Assembly: GCA_023382975.1 (NCBI GenBank)
Contig: JAHDXO010000009.1
Span: 124,001 to 188,000, forward strand
DNA: 64,000 nucleotides
Origin: Pirellulaceae bacterium
GTDB lineage: Bacteria > Planctomycetota > Planctomycetia > Pirellulales > Pirellulaceae
Reading direction: 5' to 3'
In this document: positions 28,729 through 38,471 of the stretch, piece by piece
Position numbering within the stretch: the stretch's first letter is position 1
Layout of the letters: each line of letters opens with the position of its first letter
Program-made: the position numbers and the translations under genes
Notes under the pieces: generated by a model
Databases searched by the model: none
Told to the model about the DNA's origin: nothing
Seen by the model: only the letters and a program-made list of their open reading frames with translations

Positions 28729-31185
28729 TCAGAAAGCGGAGTGTTCGGTGCGAGTGATGATCTCGTCCTGAAGTTCGCGGGAAAGGTCGCAGAAATAGTC
28801 GCTGTAGCCGGCGACTCGAACGATCAGGTCACGGTGCGCGGCCGGGGCGTCCTGAGCCCGCCGAAGCGTATCGGCGGTAACGACGTTGAACTGGACGTGG
28901 TGCCCGTCCAATTTGAAGTAACTGCGAACCAAGTGAGCGAGCATGTCGATCCCGTGATCGTCGGCTAGCAGCGACGGCGAAAACTTCATATTCAGCAACG
29001 TACCGCCCGTTTTCAAATGATCCATTTTCGACGCCGACTTGATCACCGCGGTTGGACCGTTCCGGTCGGCGCCTTGGGCCGGCGAGATGCCTTCGGAAAG
29101 CGGCGCTCCGGAGCGTCGTCCATCAGGCGTTGCGCCGGTCACCGACCCGAAGTAGACGTGACACGTCGTGGGCAGCATCTCGATTTGATAGCGGCCGCCT
29201 TTTGTGTTCCGACGGCCGTCCACCTCGTCAAAGACGGCTTGAAAGGCCCGTCGCATCCAGCGGTCGGCCGCCTCTTCGTCGTTTCCGTATTTGGCGGTGC
29301 GGTTCTGCATCCGGGCGTGCAGCGCGTCGTGGCCGATGAAATCGGCGTCCAATGCGGCGACCAGGCCCGGCAGGTCGACGGTTCGAGAGTTGAGAATCGA
29401 TTGGTCGCGAATCGGCCCCGCGTTCGGCGCCCGCGGGCCACTTGATGCCGGACCCGCGTTCGGCGCCCGCGGGCCACTTGGGCCATCGAAGGCCAACTGG
29501 CCGATCGACGAAAGACTATCCGCCAGAGTGCCGATGCCGACGAATTGGATGAACGTATGGTTGTACCGGGCGCCGCCCGCGTTGTAATCCAGTCCTTTGT
29601 CGATGCAGTCATCGGTAATGACCGACAGGAACGGCGCCGGCATTTCGATGGCGTACATTCGTTCGATGATTTGGTTGCCGCGGATCTTGATCTCGATGAA
29701 GTGCCTCAGTTGCTGGCGGAACGCGGCAAACAGATCGTCGGCATTTGCCATGTCTTCGATGGCTGCGGTACGCGGTCCCAGTTGTTTGCCCGACCGAGGA
29801 TCGACGCCGCGGTGCAACGCCAGCTCGAGCATCTTCGGGAGATTGAAATAGCCGGTCAAGATGTAGGCTTCCTTGCCGAATGCGCCGGTTTCCACACAGC
29901 CGCTACAGCCTCCGGCGCGGGCGTCCTCCAGCGACTTGCCCTGACGCAATTGCTGCTCGATCACCCCGTCCGCGTTGAAGATCGACGGAAATCCGTACCC
30001 TTGGCGGATGACCCGCAAAGCGTGTTTCAAAACCGACTCCGGTGTCTTGCGGGACAACTGCAGATTGCTGCTGGGTTGCAGCAAATGCATGTCATCGATG
30101 ATCTCCAGCAACAGGTGAGTCACGTCGTTCGAGCCGTCGGAGCCATCGGTCAGTAGACCGGCAAGATTGATGTTGGCGAAATCGGTGTACGTCCCGCTCT
30201 CCGCCGCCGTCACTCCGACCTTGGGTGGTGCCGGATGGTTGTTGAATTTGATGAAGAAACACTCGAGCAATTCGCGAGCATGCTCTGCCGTCAGGCTGCC
30301 GTCTGCCAGGCCCCGCTGATAGAACGGCCACAGGTGCTGATCCAGATGGCCGGGACTGAACGAATCCCAGCCGTTTAACTCGGTGATCACCGCCAGGTGG
30401 CAGAACCAGTAGGCTTGCAGCGCCTCGTGGAAATCGCGAGGCGGATATGCCGGTACGTGGCGGCAGACGTCGGCGATTTTCTTCAATTCGGCTCGTCGAA
30501 CCGAATCCGGTTCGACGGCCGCCCGTTCGTCCGCCAGACATGCATGACGCTCGGCGAAGCGGATCACCGCGTCACACGCGATGTCCATCGCCGTCAGTTG
30601 CTGGCGTTTGTCGTAGGCCAGCGGGTCCCCTTGATAATCCAGCGCTTCGACGGCCGAGGCGATTCTCCGTTTGCGTTCGACCATGCCTTCACGGTAGATC
30701 TTGTCGTCCAACACCGTATGGCCCGGGGCCCGCTGCTCCATGAACTCGGTAAACACCCCGGCTTCGTAGGCATCGATCCAGTCCTCGGACATCGCGCGGA
30801 AAATCTTGTCCCGCATCGCTCGGCCGCGCCAGTAGGGGATGATTTCTTCCCGGTAGGCCTTCAGGCACGATGGCGAAACCGCGTATTGCGTTTTCGGCCG
30901 CGAATTCAGAATCTCCAAATCCTCGATACTGTGGCAAGTCAGTTCGGGATAGGTCGGCACCATCTTGGGCTGCGGGCCGCGTTCGCCGACGATCAGTTCG
31001 TCTTCGTCCAGATAGATCGTCTTGTGTTCGCACAAGTGTGCGAACGATCGCGCTCGGGTAACGGGCACCGAATCTCGACTCTCGTGGGCCTTATAGAAAC
31101 GGGTCAGCAGGCAGGCACGCTCCTCGGAAATCGAAGGCGGGGCATCCAGACTGGCTTGTCGCAAGCGGGCAGTTCGTTCGTTCAT
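28729..31185 (-). CDS. glycyl radical enzyme, HypD/PFL2-like, with repeat-derived insertion
   Basis: An 818-residue oxygen-sensitive radical enzyme. The radical-bearing loop RVAGYSDYF has G793; the active-site motif GGCSGCVETG has C430 and E432. A Cys followed by V-E identifies the dehydratase branch rather than pyruvate formate-lyase. Cys position, GAFGKEAYILTGYFNLPK and the C-terminus LQDEIITRTEH are closest to trans-4-hydroxy-L-proline dehydratase (HypD), as far as I recall that family. About residues 566-598 are an extra segment encoded by two copies of a 36-base repeat unit. The start at 31185 lies four bases after the activase stop, so they form one operon. Confidence 0.9.
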   Translation of the reverse strand: MNERTARLRQASLDAPPSISEERACLLTRFYKAHESRDSVPVTRARSFAHLCEHKTIYLDEDELIVGERGPQPKMVPTYPELTCHSIEDLEILNSRPKTQYAVSPSCLKAYREEIIPYWRGRAMRDKIFRAMSEDWIDAYEAGVFTEFMEQRAPGHTVLDDKIYREGMVERKRRIASAVEALDYQGDPLAYDKRQQLTAMDIACDAVIRFAERHACLADERAAVEPDSVRRAELKKIADVCRHVPAYPPRDFHEALQAYWFCHLAVITELNGWDSFSPGHLDQHLWPFYQRGLADGSLTAEHARELLECFFIKFNNHPAPPKVGVTAAESGTYTDFANINLAGLLTDGSDGSNDVTHLLLEIIDDMHLLQPSSNLQLSRKTPESVLKHALRVIRQGYGFPSIFNADGVIEQQLRQGKSLEDARAGGCSGCVETGAFGKEAYILTGYFNLPKMLELALHRGVDPRSGKQLGPRTAAIEDMANADDLFAAFRQQLRHFIEIKIRGNQIIERMYAIEMPAPFLSVITDDCIDKGLDYNAGGARYNHTFIQFVGIGTLADSLSSIGQLAFDGPSGPRAPNAGPASSGPRAPNAGPIRDQSILNSRTVDLPGLVAALDADFIGHDALHARMQNRTAKYGNDEEAADRWMRRAFQAVFDEVDGRRNTKGGRYQIEMLPTTCHVYFGSVTGATPDGRRSGAPLSEGISPAQGADRNGPTAVIKSASKMDHLKTGGTLLNMKFSPSLLADDHGIDMLAHLVRSYFKLDGHHVQFNVVTADTLRRAQDAPAAHRDLIVRVAGYSDYFCDLSRELQDEIITRTEHSAF
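29417..29480. repeat. two copies of a dispersed GC-rich repeat inside the glycyl radical enzyme gene
   Basis: Identical 28-base copies at 29417-29444 and 29453-29480, starting CCCGCGTTCGGCGCC, recur with a period of 36 bases, so the reading frame is kept and SGPRAPNAGP is encoded twice. Related copies lie at 58301-58327 and 58374-58400 between genes. Confidence 0.85.
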
Positions 31186-31189
31186 CGCG

Positions 31190-32119
31190 TCAACCACCGA
31201 TTTGTACGTTGAGACCAAAGGAAAGGAAAATGCCCGCCGCTTCCGAAAGCGTGGCGGGCGAAGGAATGCCGCCGGCAAACATGCCGGCTCCGGGAAAATT
31301 GGGACAGGCACCGAGTCGATCGAGATATTCACTCTTGTGCATCCCCAGTTCATGGTAGGGCAGTAGATGCACCTGCGATATCCCGGGCAGCGAAGCCGCC
31401 AGTTGTGCCGTGGCGGTCAGATTCTGTGCGGAATCGTTGAAGCCGGCGATCAACGGGATGCGGAGCCAGATCTCTGAATGAATAGCAGCCAAGGCCCGGA
31501 GATTCTCCAAGATGACAGCGTTCGAGACTCCCGTGTGGCACAAGTGCCGAGCGTCGTCCAGTGTCTTGACATCGTACAGGAAGACGTCGGTCACCGGGGC
31601 GAGAGCGAGCAGGTCTCCCGGGTCGCCGTAACCGCAGGTATCAACCGCCGTCGAAACACCCGCATCGCGGCATGACTCCAGCAGTTGCCGTACGAACGCA
31701 GCCTGCATCAGCGGCTCGCCGCCCGATACCGTCACGCCACCGCCGGAATCATCGAAAAAGATGCGGTCCTTCAACACTTCGTCCATCGTCTGATCCACCG
31801 TCATCGTCCGTCCGACCAGTCGCCGCGCATCGTTGACACAAACCGAGGCGCATTGGCCGCAGCGAATACAGCGGACTCGATCGAACAACGGGCCCGTCCG
31901 CGTTGGAGCGTCCTGCGGTTGCGGACAGGCATCCCAGCAGGCTCCGCAACTGGTGCAACGCTGCGGATGGATCATCAGTTCCGGCTGCGATGACCGGCTC
32001 TCCGGGTTATGGCACCACGCGCACCGCAACGGACAACCTTTCAGGAATACCGTGGTGCGGATTCCCGGCCCGTCGTGAATCGAGTATCTTTGGATGTTGA
32101 AGATCAAACCGTTGAGCAT
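31190..32119 (-). CDS. glycyl radical enzyme activase (radical SAM)
   Basis: A 309-residue activating enzyme that uses S-adenosylmethionine to abstract hydrogen from the glycine of its partner. The radical SAM motif appears in [13 protein letters not shown]. Two ferredoxin-like clusters follow ([11 protein letters not shown] and [11 protein letters not shown]), as in activases of the dehydratase branch. [11 protein letters not shown] and [11 protein letters not shown] are further family motifs. The ATG at 32119 gives the standard N-terminus [16 protein letters not shown]. It lies directly upstream of the glycyl radical enzyme and must be its activase. Confidence 0.95.
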   Translation of the reverse strand: MLNGLIFNIQRYSIHDGPGIRTTVFLKGCPLRCAWCHNPESRSSQPELMIHPQRCTSCGACWDACPQPQDAPTRTGPLFDRVRCIRCGQCASVCVNDARRLVGRTMTVDQTMDEVLKDRIFFDDSGGGVTVSGGEPLMQAAFVRQLLESCRDAGVSTAVDTCGYGDPGDLLALAPVTDVFLYDVKTLDDARHLCHTGVSNAVILENLRALAAIHSEIWLRIPLIAGFNDSAQNLTATAQLAASLPGISQVHLLPYHELGMHKSEYLDRLGACPNFPGAGMFAGGIPSPATLSEAAGIFLSFGLNVQIGG

Positions 32120-32164
32120 GGTTGTGATTGTATACCAAAGACGATTAATCAAGGAGGTTCCCAC

Positions 32165-33637
32165 GTGAAACTGACATTCGTTTTGCCCGCGTTGGGCATT
32201 TTCTTCCTAGGCTTGATGATCGGCTGCTCCGGTCAGCCAACCGGTTCGGCTCCGGCGCCAACCCCGGATTCCGTTGCGGACGGGCGTTCGGCCGAGCCGT
32301 CGGAAACGCCGGGCGAAGCCGAGGTGGCCAGCAACCCGTCGGGCGCAGCATCGATGGAAAGCGGCGAAGCACCGTCCATCGAGCCACCCGCTTCGGTTCC
32401 GGCCGATCCACGGCCTACTGCACCGCCGAGCGGAGCCGTCACTCGGACCCCGGACGGCCCGTACTGGCCGAGATTCCACGGTCCCCGCGGCGACAATCTT
32501 TCGTCCGACACCGGTTTGCTAAAGGTCTGGCCCGAGGAAGGTCCACCACTCGATTGGACCGCCGAAGGGATCGGCAATGGCTATGCGAGCGTGACGCTGG
32601 CGAACGGACTGATCTACACGGTCGGCAACCTGGACGGCAAGACGGTGATATCGGCACTTGACCAGGACGGCCAATTGCGCTGGCAAGTCGAAAATGGCGA
32701 AGCTTGGACCAAGGATTTTCCCGGCACGCGAGGAACGCCGACAATCGACGGGGATCGACTGTACCACCTGAGTCCGCTGGGTGACTTGATCTGCATCGCC
32801 GCCGAGACGGGCGAGCCGATTTGGGCTATGAATACCCTGGAGGCGTTTGAAGCGGAGAACATCCAGTGGGCGCTGGCGGAATCGCTGCTGATCGACGGCG
32901 ATCATGTCATCTGCTGTCCGGGCGGAAAGCAGGCGAGTGTGGCGGCCCTGAACAAGACAAGCGGCGAGATCGCGTGGATTACCGAGAGCATCGGGGATCA
33001 CGCGGGCTACGGTTCGCCCGTCCTGGTGGAACACGGTGGACTGCGGATCATCTTGACAATGACGGCCAAGGCGGTGATCGGCATCGACGCCGACACGGGA
33101 CGCTTGCTGTTCCGCGATCCCTACGAAACGGAATACGATGTGAACGTGATGATGCCCTTGTTCCACGACGGGCAGGTATTCGTTAGCACCGGGTACGGCG
33201 GCACGGGCGCGCGCCTGTTGAAACTGGACGTGCAGGACGGCCAAGTTAACGTCGAGCATGTTTGGGAATCCGACCAACTGGACAACCAGCATGGCGGAGT
33301 CCTGCTGGTGGACGGCTATCTGTACGGCGCGGCGGATCGCTTCAACAACGCCAAGTGGATCTGCCTGGATTGGAAGACAGGAGAAATGAAATGGAGCGAC
33401 CGAACGATCGGCAAGGGTTCGTTGACTTGGGCCGACGGCTTGTTCTACCTGTTCAGCGAACGACGGCAGGTCGCCTTGGCCAAGCTGACGCCGGACGCTT
33501 TCGAGCTGATCAGCGAATTCCGCTTGCCGCCCGGGGGCAGCGGTCAGAGTTGGGCTCATCCCGTCGTCTGCGGCGGACGCCTGTATCTGCGCTTCGACGA
33601 CCGCCTGTTCGCCTATCGCGTGCGAGCCGACGAGTGA
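32165..33637 (+). CDS. PQQ-binding-like beta-propeller lipoprotein
   Basis: A 490-residue protein with a lipoprotein signal ([21 protein letters not shown]). A Pro/Ala/Ser-rich linker follows (about 22-95), then the planctomycete motif [14 protein letters not shown] and repeated propeller blades ([43 protein letters not shown]). The start is GTG at 32165 with AGGAGG eight bases upstream. The open frame extends further upstream but overlaps the activase gene. It is divergent from the activase gene. Role in assembly or redox is unknown. Confidence 0.87.
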   Translation: MKLTFVLPALGIFFLGLMIGCSGQPTGSAPAPTPDSVADGRSAEPSETPGEAEVASNPSGAASMESGEAPSIEPPASVPADPRPTAPPSGAVTRTPDGPYWPRFHGPRGDNLSSDTGLLKVWPEEGPPLDWTAEGIGNGYASVTLANGLIYTVGNLDGKTVISALDQDGQLRWQVENGEAWTKDFPGTRGTPTIDGDRLYHLSPLGDLICIAAETGEPIWAMNTLEAFEAENIQWALAESLLIDGDHVICCPGGKQASVAALNKTSGEIAWITESIGDHAGYGSPVLVEHGGLRIILTMTAKAVIGIDADTGRLLFRDPYETEYDVNVMMPLFHDGQVFVSTGYGGTGARLLKLDVQDGQVNVEHVWESDQLDNQHGGVLLVDGYLYGAADRFNNAKWICLDWKTGEMKWSDRTIGKGSLTWADGLFYLFSERRQVALAKLTPDAFELISEFRLPPGGSGQSWAHPVVCGGRLYLRFDDRLFAYRVRADE

Positions 33638-33722
33638 CAGCGATCGAATACGGGACGGGCTGCAAGCGCGGTTGCTCGGTGCCCGTCCCGGCTGCGGACA
33701 CGAATTCACCAAAGGGCATTCG

Positions 33723-34781
33723 ATGACCGGCACGATGACTTCGCGGCAGCGCGTGTTGCGGGCGATCCGGCGGGAACCGACGGATTGCATTCCGGCCGCG
33801 CCGTTCATGTACGATCTGGCGGCCGAGGCGACCGGAATGCCGATCATCGAATACTGTACCGAGGCCGATTCGCTCGCGCGTGCCCAATTGGCGTTGCACG
33901 AAATCCTGGGACAGGACGTTATTTCCATCGGCTCGGACAACTACTACATCGCCGAAGGCTTTGGGTGCCGGACGGCCCGCAGCGAGGACGAATTGCCGAC
34001 GCTCCAGACGCCAGCCGTCGAATCGTTGGAGGACGTCTACCGTCTGCGCGTGCCCGATCCGCTGACTCAGGGACGGATGCCGATAATGATCGAAGCGATC
34101 CGGCAAGTCCGGCAAGCCGTGGGCGACCGCGTGGCCATTCGCTGCCCCGGCACGGGACCGTTCGCCCTGGCTTCGTATTTCATCGGTACGCAGCAGTGGT
34201 TGCTCGAAGTCGGATTGGCCGACGCCGGCTTCGAGGACGAACGCTTGCCGGCGATCCATCACGCGCTGGATCTGGCATCGGACGCCTTGATTGCGTTCGG
34301 CTTGGCTTGCTGGCAAGCCGGTGCGGACATCATTCAGTGCGGCGATTCGCTCTCGTCCTGCGATGTGATTTCGCCGCACGCCTACCAGCGCTTCGCGATG
34401 CCCTATCAGCACAAGATCTTTCGGGCTTGGCGGCGAAGCGGAATCACGGGTTCGCTGCTTCACATCTGCGGCAACAGCACCCGCGTCCTCCCGAACTACC
34501 GAGATACGGAACCCGATCTGATCGAGATCGACAACATGGTCGATCTGGGTTTTGCCAGGCAAGCCATCGGCGACGATGTGGCGCTGGTCGGCAACGTTCA
34601 CACGGTCACCGAGCTGCTACAGGGTACGCCCGAAACGGTGCGAGCCGCCGCCGAACGCTGCATCGAACAGGCCGGCGACACGGGATTCCTGCTTGGTTCC
34701 GGTTGCCTCGTGCCGCGCCGGACTCCGTTGGAGAACGTGCGGGCGCTGGTCGCCGCCGCGCACGAGCATCGCTGCGGGTGA
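33723..34781 (+). CDS. UroD-family protein of the MtaA/CmuA corrinoid methyltransferase type
   Basis: A 352-residue TIM-barrel protein of the uroporphyrinogen decarboxylase superfamily. It carries H247-x-C249 (LLHICGN) and C328 (GSGCLVP), matching the H-x-C...C zinc site of methylcobamide:thiol methyltransferases such as MtaA and CmuA. True HemE enzymes lack this site. Methyl transfer between a corrinoid protein and a thiol or folate/pterin is therefore more likely than haem synthesis. AAAGGG precedes the ATG at 33723. No corrinoid protein gene lies next to it. Confidence 0.8.
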   Translation: MTGTMTSRQRVLRAIRREPTDCIPAAPFMYDLAAEATGMPIIEYCTEADSLARAQLALHEILGQDVISIGSDNYYIAEGFGCRTARSEDELPTLQTPAVESLEDVYRLRVPDPLTQGRMPIMIEAIRQVRQAVGDRVAIRCPGTGPFALASYFIGTQQWLLEVGLADAGFEDERLPAIHHALDLASDALIAFGLACWQAGADIIQCGDSLSSCDVISPHAYQRFAMPYQHKIFRAWRRSGITGSLLHICGNSTRVLPNYRDTEPDLIEIDNMVDLGFARQAIGDDVALVGNVHTVTELLQGTPETVRAAAERCIEQAGDTGFLLGSGCLVPRRTPLENVRALVAAAHEHRCG

Positions 34782-34784
34782 ACG

Positions 34785-34798
34785 TTGTCAGTTGTCAG
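34785..34798. repeat. two tandem TTGTCAG heptamers
   Basis: TTGTCAG occurs twice in tandem and covers the stop codon of the small lipoprotein gene. The same heptamer (as CTGACAA) is repeated at 54484-54508. Confidence 0.6.
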
Positions 34799-35148
34799 CG
34801 GCTGCCACGGCGATTGAAGATGAAGGGGCGGCCGGTCGTGCCCATCTGCAAACGGTTCGGCGTCAGCAACTTGCCCTGCATCGTTCGACCGTCCTCGGTC
34901 AGCGTGATTTTGACTTCGCCCAGCCCCGACGAATACGTGTACGTGCCGGTCATCGTGGCGGCTTTGGGATCGCGGATCGTGACACGGCCCTGAGCGTCAA
35001 AAACCATCGACCGGCCGCTCGGATCCCCCCACGCGCCCACCACCCCGGACGAAGACGAGCCACAGGCGGCAAAGCATACCAAGCAGCCGACGATCAGCAA
35101 TCGACGATGCCATCCAGCGGTGCCCCGATGTTTTCCAGTTCCGGTCAT
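34795..35148 (-). CDS. small lipoprotein
   Basis: A 117-residue protein with a lipoprotein signal (RRLLIVGCLVCFAACGSS). The mature part is a small beta-rich domain (GVVGAWGDPSGRSMVFDA; ATMTGTYTYSSGLGEVKITL) resembling lipocalin-type or 'TIGR03066-like' planctomycete lipoproteins, but I cannot name the family. ATG 35148 follows GAAGAGG closely. It converges on the UroD-type gene with 13 bases between. Confidence 0.7.
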   Translation of the reverse strand: MTGTGKHRGTAGWHRRLLIVGCLVCFAACGSSSSGVVGAWGDPSGRSMVFDAQGRVTIRDPKAATMTGTYTYSSGLGEVKITLTEDGRTMQGKLLTPNRLQMGTTGRPFIFNRRGSR

Positions 35149-35309
35149 GGCCTCTTCGGACCTCGTGGAGAGGTTGGAATTTCGAGAATCATTGGAAATG
35201 TAGAACAGATTGCCGGTCTGTCCGCCGTCGACGCACGGATTGGCCATCCGCCGTACTTCCGGGCGCCCGGTCGTGCGGATCGTGACGGCCGGGGCGATTG
35301 GCTGCCGGA

Positions 35310-36188
35310 TCAGTCGATGATCTTGTTGATCGGATACTCGACGATGCCACGGGCGCCGGCGGCTTTGAGTTGCGGGACGATCGAGCGAACCACGGTCTCG
35401 TCGACGATCGTACTGACATCGACCCAGGCGGGATTGCTGAGTGCCGACACCGTCGGATTCTGCAGGGCCGGCAGGACGGTCAGCACCTCCTGCAATCGAT
35501 CCTTCGGGACATTCATCATCAACCCGACCTTTCCCTCGGCGCTCAGGCACGACTGCAGCATCAGAGCGATGTTGTCCAGTTTCGCCCGTTTCCATGGATC
35601 GGCGCAGGCGTCGCGGTTGGCGATGAATCGCGTCGTGCTCTGCAACACCTCGGCGATAATCCGCAAATTGTTGGCGCGCAGCGAACTGCCCGTCTCGGTC
35701 ACTTCGACAATCGCGTCCGCCAACCTCGGCGGTTTGACTTCGGTCGCTCCCCACGAGAATTCGACCTGGGCCTGGACGCCGTGCTCGGCCAAGAAGACCT
35801 GGGTCAATCCGACGGCCTCGGTGGCAATCCGCTTACCCTGCAGATCTTGAACCGACTGCACGGGCGAGTTTTCCGGCACACAGAGCACCCAGCGGACCGG
35901 GCGGCGACTGACCTTGGAAAAGACCAATTCGCAGATCTCGACCACTTGGGCGCCCGTCTCGAGAACCCAGTCGTGGCCCGTGATACCCGCGTCCAGAATG
36001 CCTTGCTCGACATACCGAGCCATCTCTTGGGCGCGGATCAGCAGGCACTCGATCTCGTCGTCGTCGATCGACGGGTAATAGGATCGGGAGGAAAACGTGA
36101 TATGGTATCCGGCGCGGCGGAACAGTTGCGCCGTGGCTTCTTGCAGACTGCCGGCCGGGATGCCCAATTTCAGAACTTGTTCGGACAT
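35310..36188 (-). CDS. hisG: ATP phosphoribosyltransferase (long form)
   Basis: A 292-residue enzyme for the first step of histidine synthesis, joining ATP and PRPP. The N-terminus [33 protein letters not shown] and [14 protein letters not shown] match HisG. The extra C-terminal domain (about residues 210-292) is the ACT-like regulatory domain of the long form, which is feedback-inhibited by histidine and does not need HisZ. It follows hisI by 28 bases on the same strand. Confidence 0.95.
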   Translation of the reverse strand: MSEQVLKLGIPAGSLQEATAQLFRRAGYHITFSSRSYYPSIDDDEIECLLIRAQEMARYVEQGILDAGITGHDWVLETGAQVVEICELVFSKVSRRPVRWVLCVPENSPVQSVQDLQGKRIATEAVGLTQVFLAEHGVQAQVEFSWGATEVKPPRLADAIVEVTETGSSLRANNLRIIAEVLQSTTRFIANRDACADPWKRAKLDNIALMLQSCLSAEGKVGLMMNVPKDRLQEVLTVLPALQNPTVSALSNPAWVDVSTIVDETVVRSIVPQLKAAGARGIVEYPINKIID

Positions 36189-36216
36189 GGTGTCTTCTTC
36201 CACTTTCGGTCTGGGG

Positions 36217-36600
36217 TCAGGATTTCTTGTAGACTTCCGCGGGATCGAAGACCCGGTCCCCTTCAATCTGGACGGCGCCGGTTTGTGGGTCGATGCGGCG
36301 GAAGAAGCAACTGCGGTAGCCCTCGTGGCAAGCGGCGCCGCCGATCTGTTCGACCTTGACCAGCAGCGTGTCGGCGTCGCAATCAAAGTACACGCTCTTC
36401 AACCGCTGAACGTTCCCGCTCTCCTCGCCCTTCCGCCACAACTTTCGCCGGCTGCGGCTCCAGTAGCAAACCTGCCCGGTGCGCAGCGTCTCGTCGTACG
36501 CCTCGCGATTCATATACGCCAGCATCAACACATCGCCCGTCTGCTCGTCCTGGGCGATCACAGGAATCAACTCATGTTTCGCAAAATCCGGTCCGTTCAC
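36217..36600 (-). CDS. hisI: phosphoribosyl-AMP cyclohydrolase
   Basis: A 127-residue enzyme of histidine synthesis that opens the adenine ring of phosphoribosyl-AMP. Conserved residues are visible in [21 protein letters not shown], the metal site [12 protein letters not shown] and [14 protein letters not shown]. The start is GTG at 36600 with AGGAG six bases upstream, rather than the ATG at 36624 which has none. It has no fused HisE domain. It forms a two-gene unit hisI-hisG, and the rest of the his pathway is elsewhere. Confidence 0.94.
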   Translation of the reverse strand: MNGPDFAKHELIPVIAQDEQTGDVLMLAYMNREAYDETLRTGQVCYWSRSRRKLWRKGEESGNVQRLKSVYFDCDADTLLVKVEQIGGAACHEGYRSCFFRRIDPQTGAVQIEGDRVFDPAEVYKKS

Positions 36601-36805
36601 GTCGGCTCCTCGCAATCCACACATCCAAAATCACCACGTAAGTCGCAGGACAGAGTATCCCAAATCGGCCCAGCGATGCAAGGGGCACTGCGACCTACCA
36701 GCGATTCCGATCGCCCCGAAAAACCGTGGCGATCGTGTCGCGGGGCCGAGTTTTTATGCGCGCCAATGGGCCAAAATGGCCGACGATTGCGTTGGTTGCG
36801 GGGCA

Positions 36806-38356
36806 CTACCCTCGCTCGACCAACCAGCGGTCGAGGTTTCGGGTCTCGGGGTCGAAGGCGGCGCCGACAAGGAGCAGTTCGCGGCTGTCGGCAGTGTACT
36901 TCTCGTGGTAGCGGCGCTGGTGGATTTGCTGGAGCGCGTCCTCCGCCGTCCCTTGCAGCTTGAACTCGAACACGAAGATCCGTTCGGCCGTCTTGACCAC
37001 GGCGTCGATCCGGCCCACTTCGGTACGCACTTCGCAGGCGACGTCCAGGGCCAGCAATCGCAACAGGACGAAGAAGATCGTCTGGTAATATCTTTCGTTG
37101 CTCAATTGGATGTCGTACGGAATGTCGGCGAAGAAGATGCGCAGCGTCTGCATGGCCCGGTCCACGTCGCCCGACTCCAAGGCCGCGAGCAATCGGCGCA
37201 GGTAGGCGGGCACGATGCTCTTCTCGACGTTCGTGTACGACTCGACCAGATACTGACTGAACGCCTCGCGCACTTCCATGTTCGGGTAGTCGAGCCGGTA
37301 CAGCGGCTGGCGCGACGTGGGTATCACGTCGCGGATGGTCAGGTAGCCGGTCTGGAACAGCAGCGGCAGCGCCGAAATCCGGTCGATCTCGTAGGCCGAA
37401 AAAGCCAACTCGTCCAACGGCTCGCGAGAGATCTCCGGGATGCTCAGCCGGCCCGACTTCAGCAGCTTGATCAGGAAGCTGGGCGTGCCTGTCTCGAACC
37501 AGTAGTTGGATAGCTTGCCCGTGTCGAGGAAGCGGCCCACGGAAACCGGGTTGTATACCCAGGTTTCCGCCTCCGAGAATCGGTAGCCGTTGTACCACTG
37601 GCGCATCTGGTCGAGCAACTCACCGTTTGTGCAGCCCCGCTGGACGCCTACGTGCTCGATATGCGGGGCGAAGTTCCGCTCCAACTCGTCCTGCGTATAG
37701 CCCAGCATGTCGGCGTACCGAACATCCATCGTCAGATCGACTAGGTTGTTCAGGTCGGAGAAGAGCGAGACGCGACTGAACTTGCTCACGCCGGTCAAGA
37801 GCGCGAAGCGGATCTGCGCGTCGCACGTCTTGACGACCGAGTAGAACGCCTTCAACAACTGGAGGATCTCGCCGACAGCCGGATTCTCGATGTTATCCAG
37901 GATGGGCTTGTCGTACTCGTCGATCAGGATGACCACCTTCCGGTTGCGGCCGAGCGTCGTGACCAACTCGTTGAACATCAAATTGCACGAGGTCTGCTTC
38001 AGCCGAATGTCATGTCGTTCGGCGTTCTGTTCGACGGCATACGCCAATGCATTCGTCAGTTGTTCAGGGCTACGTGCCTGCTTGTCGCCCAGGTCGAAAC
38101 GGATGACCGGGTACGGCTTCCAGTCGTAGTCGGCCGCATCGATGGCCAGACCTTGGAACAAGTCCCGCCGGCCTTGAAAGATGGCTTCCAAGGTCGAGAT
38201 GGTCAGCGACTTGCCGAACCGCCGCGGACGCGAGAGGAAGTACACGCCGTAGGGCGGCCCGACCAGATCGTACAGCCGAGCGGTCTTGTCGACATAGACG
38301 TAGCCAGCCTCGACGAGTTTTTCGAACGTAAAAATGCTGGTGGTGATCGGCTTCAT
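36806..38356 (-). CDS. AAA-ATPase-like / PD-(D/E)XK nuclease superfamily protein
   Basis: A 516-residue protein of the 'AAA-ATPase-like plus DUF1703' type. The N-terminal part reads FEKLVEAGYVYVDKTARLYDL and FLSRPRRFGKSLTISTL (P-loop region), with VVILIDEYDKPILD as Walker B. The C-terminus has the nuclease core RIDAVVKTAERIFVFEFKL, where E-x-K completes the PD-(D/E)XK site. The family is multicopy in many anaerobes and planctomycetes and linked to mobile or defence functions. The actual role is unknown. A short inverted repeat lies just upstream of the start. Confidence 0.88.
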   Translation of the reverse strand: MKPITTSIFTFEKLVEAGYVYVDKTARLYDLVGPPYGVYFLSRPRRFGKSLTISTLEAIFQGRRDLFQGLAIDAADYDWKPYPVIRFDLGDKQARSPEQLTNALAYAVEQNAERHDIRLKQTSCNLMFNELVTTLGRNRKVVILIDEYDKPILDNIENPAVGEILQLLKAFYSVVKTCDAQIRFALLTGVSKFSRVSLFSDLNNLVDLTMDVRYADMLGYTQDELERNFAPHIEHVGVQRGCTNGELLDQMRQWYNGYRFSEAETWVYNPVSVGRFLDTGKLSNYWFETGTPSFLIKLLKSGRLSIPEISREPLDELAFSAYEIDRISALPLLFQTGYLTIRDVIPTSRQPLYRLDYPNMEVREAFSQYLVESYTNVEKSIVPAYLRRLLAALESGDVDRAMQTLRIFFADIPYDIQLSNERYYQTIFFVLLRLLALDVACEVRTEVGRIDAVVKTAERIFVFEFKLQGTAEDALQQIHQRRYHEKYTADSRELLLVGAAFDPETRNLDRWLVERG

Positions 38357-38361
38357 TCGAT

Positions 38362-38378
38362 CCAGCGTAACACGCTGG
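38362..38378. promoter_or_regulatory. inverted repeat just upstream of the AAA/PD-(D/E)XK start
   Basis: CCAGCGT and ACGCTGG form perfect seven-base arms around a three-base centre, ending five bases before the ATG (at 38356). It could be an operator or an mRNA hairpin hiding the ribosome binding region. Confidence 0.35.
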
Positions 38379-38471
38379 CGACGGCAAGACAATCTGCGCG
38401 ATGGGCGCACCGATCTGCAAGTGCGGACAATCGTTCGGCAGTGGGCACCGCCGTCTCGAAGGAACGCAATG

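Noticed and set aside
33723..34781. Annotation as uroporphyrinogen decarboxylase HemE
   Set aside because: The H-x-C...C zinc site is that of methylcobamide-type methyltransferases, which HemE lacks.
36708..36735. Inverted repeat CGATCGCC...GGCGATCG between hisI and the AAA/PD-(D/E)XK gene as a terminator
   Set aside because: The T-run (36751-36755) lies on the wrong side for the minus-strand gene that ends at 36806. Kept only as an unexplained palindrome.
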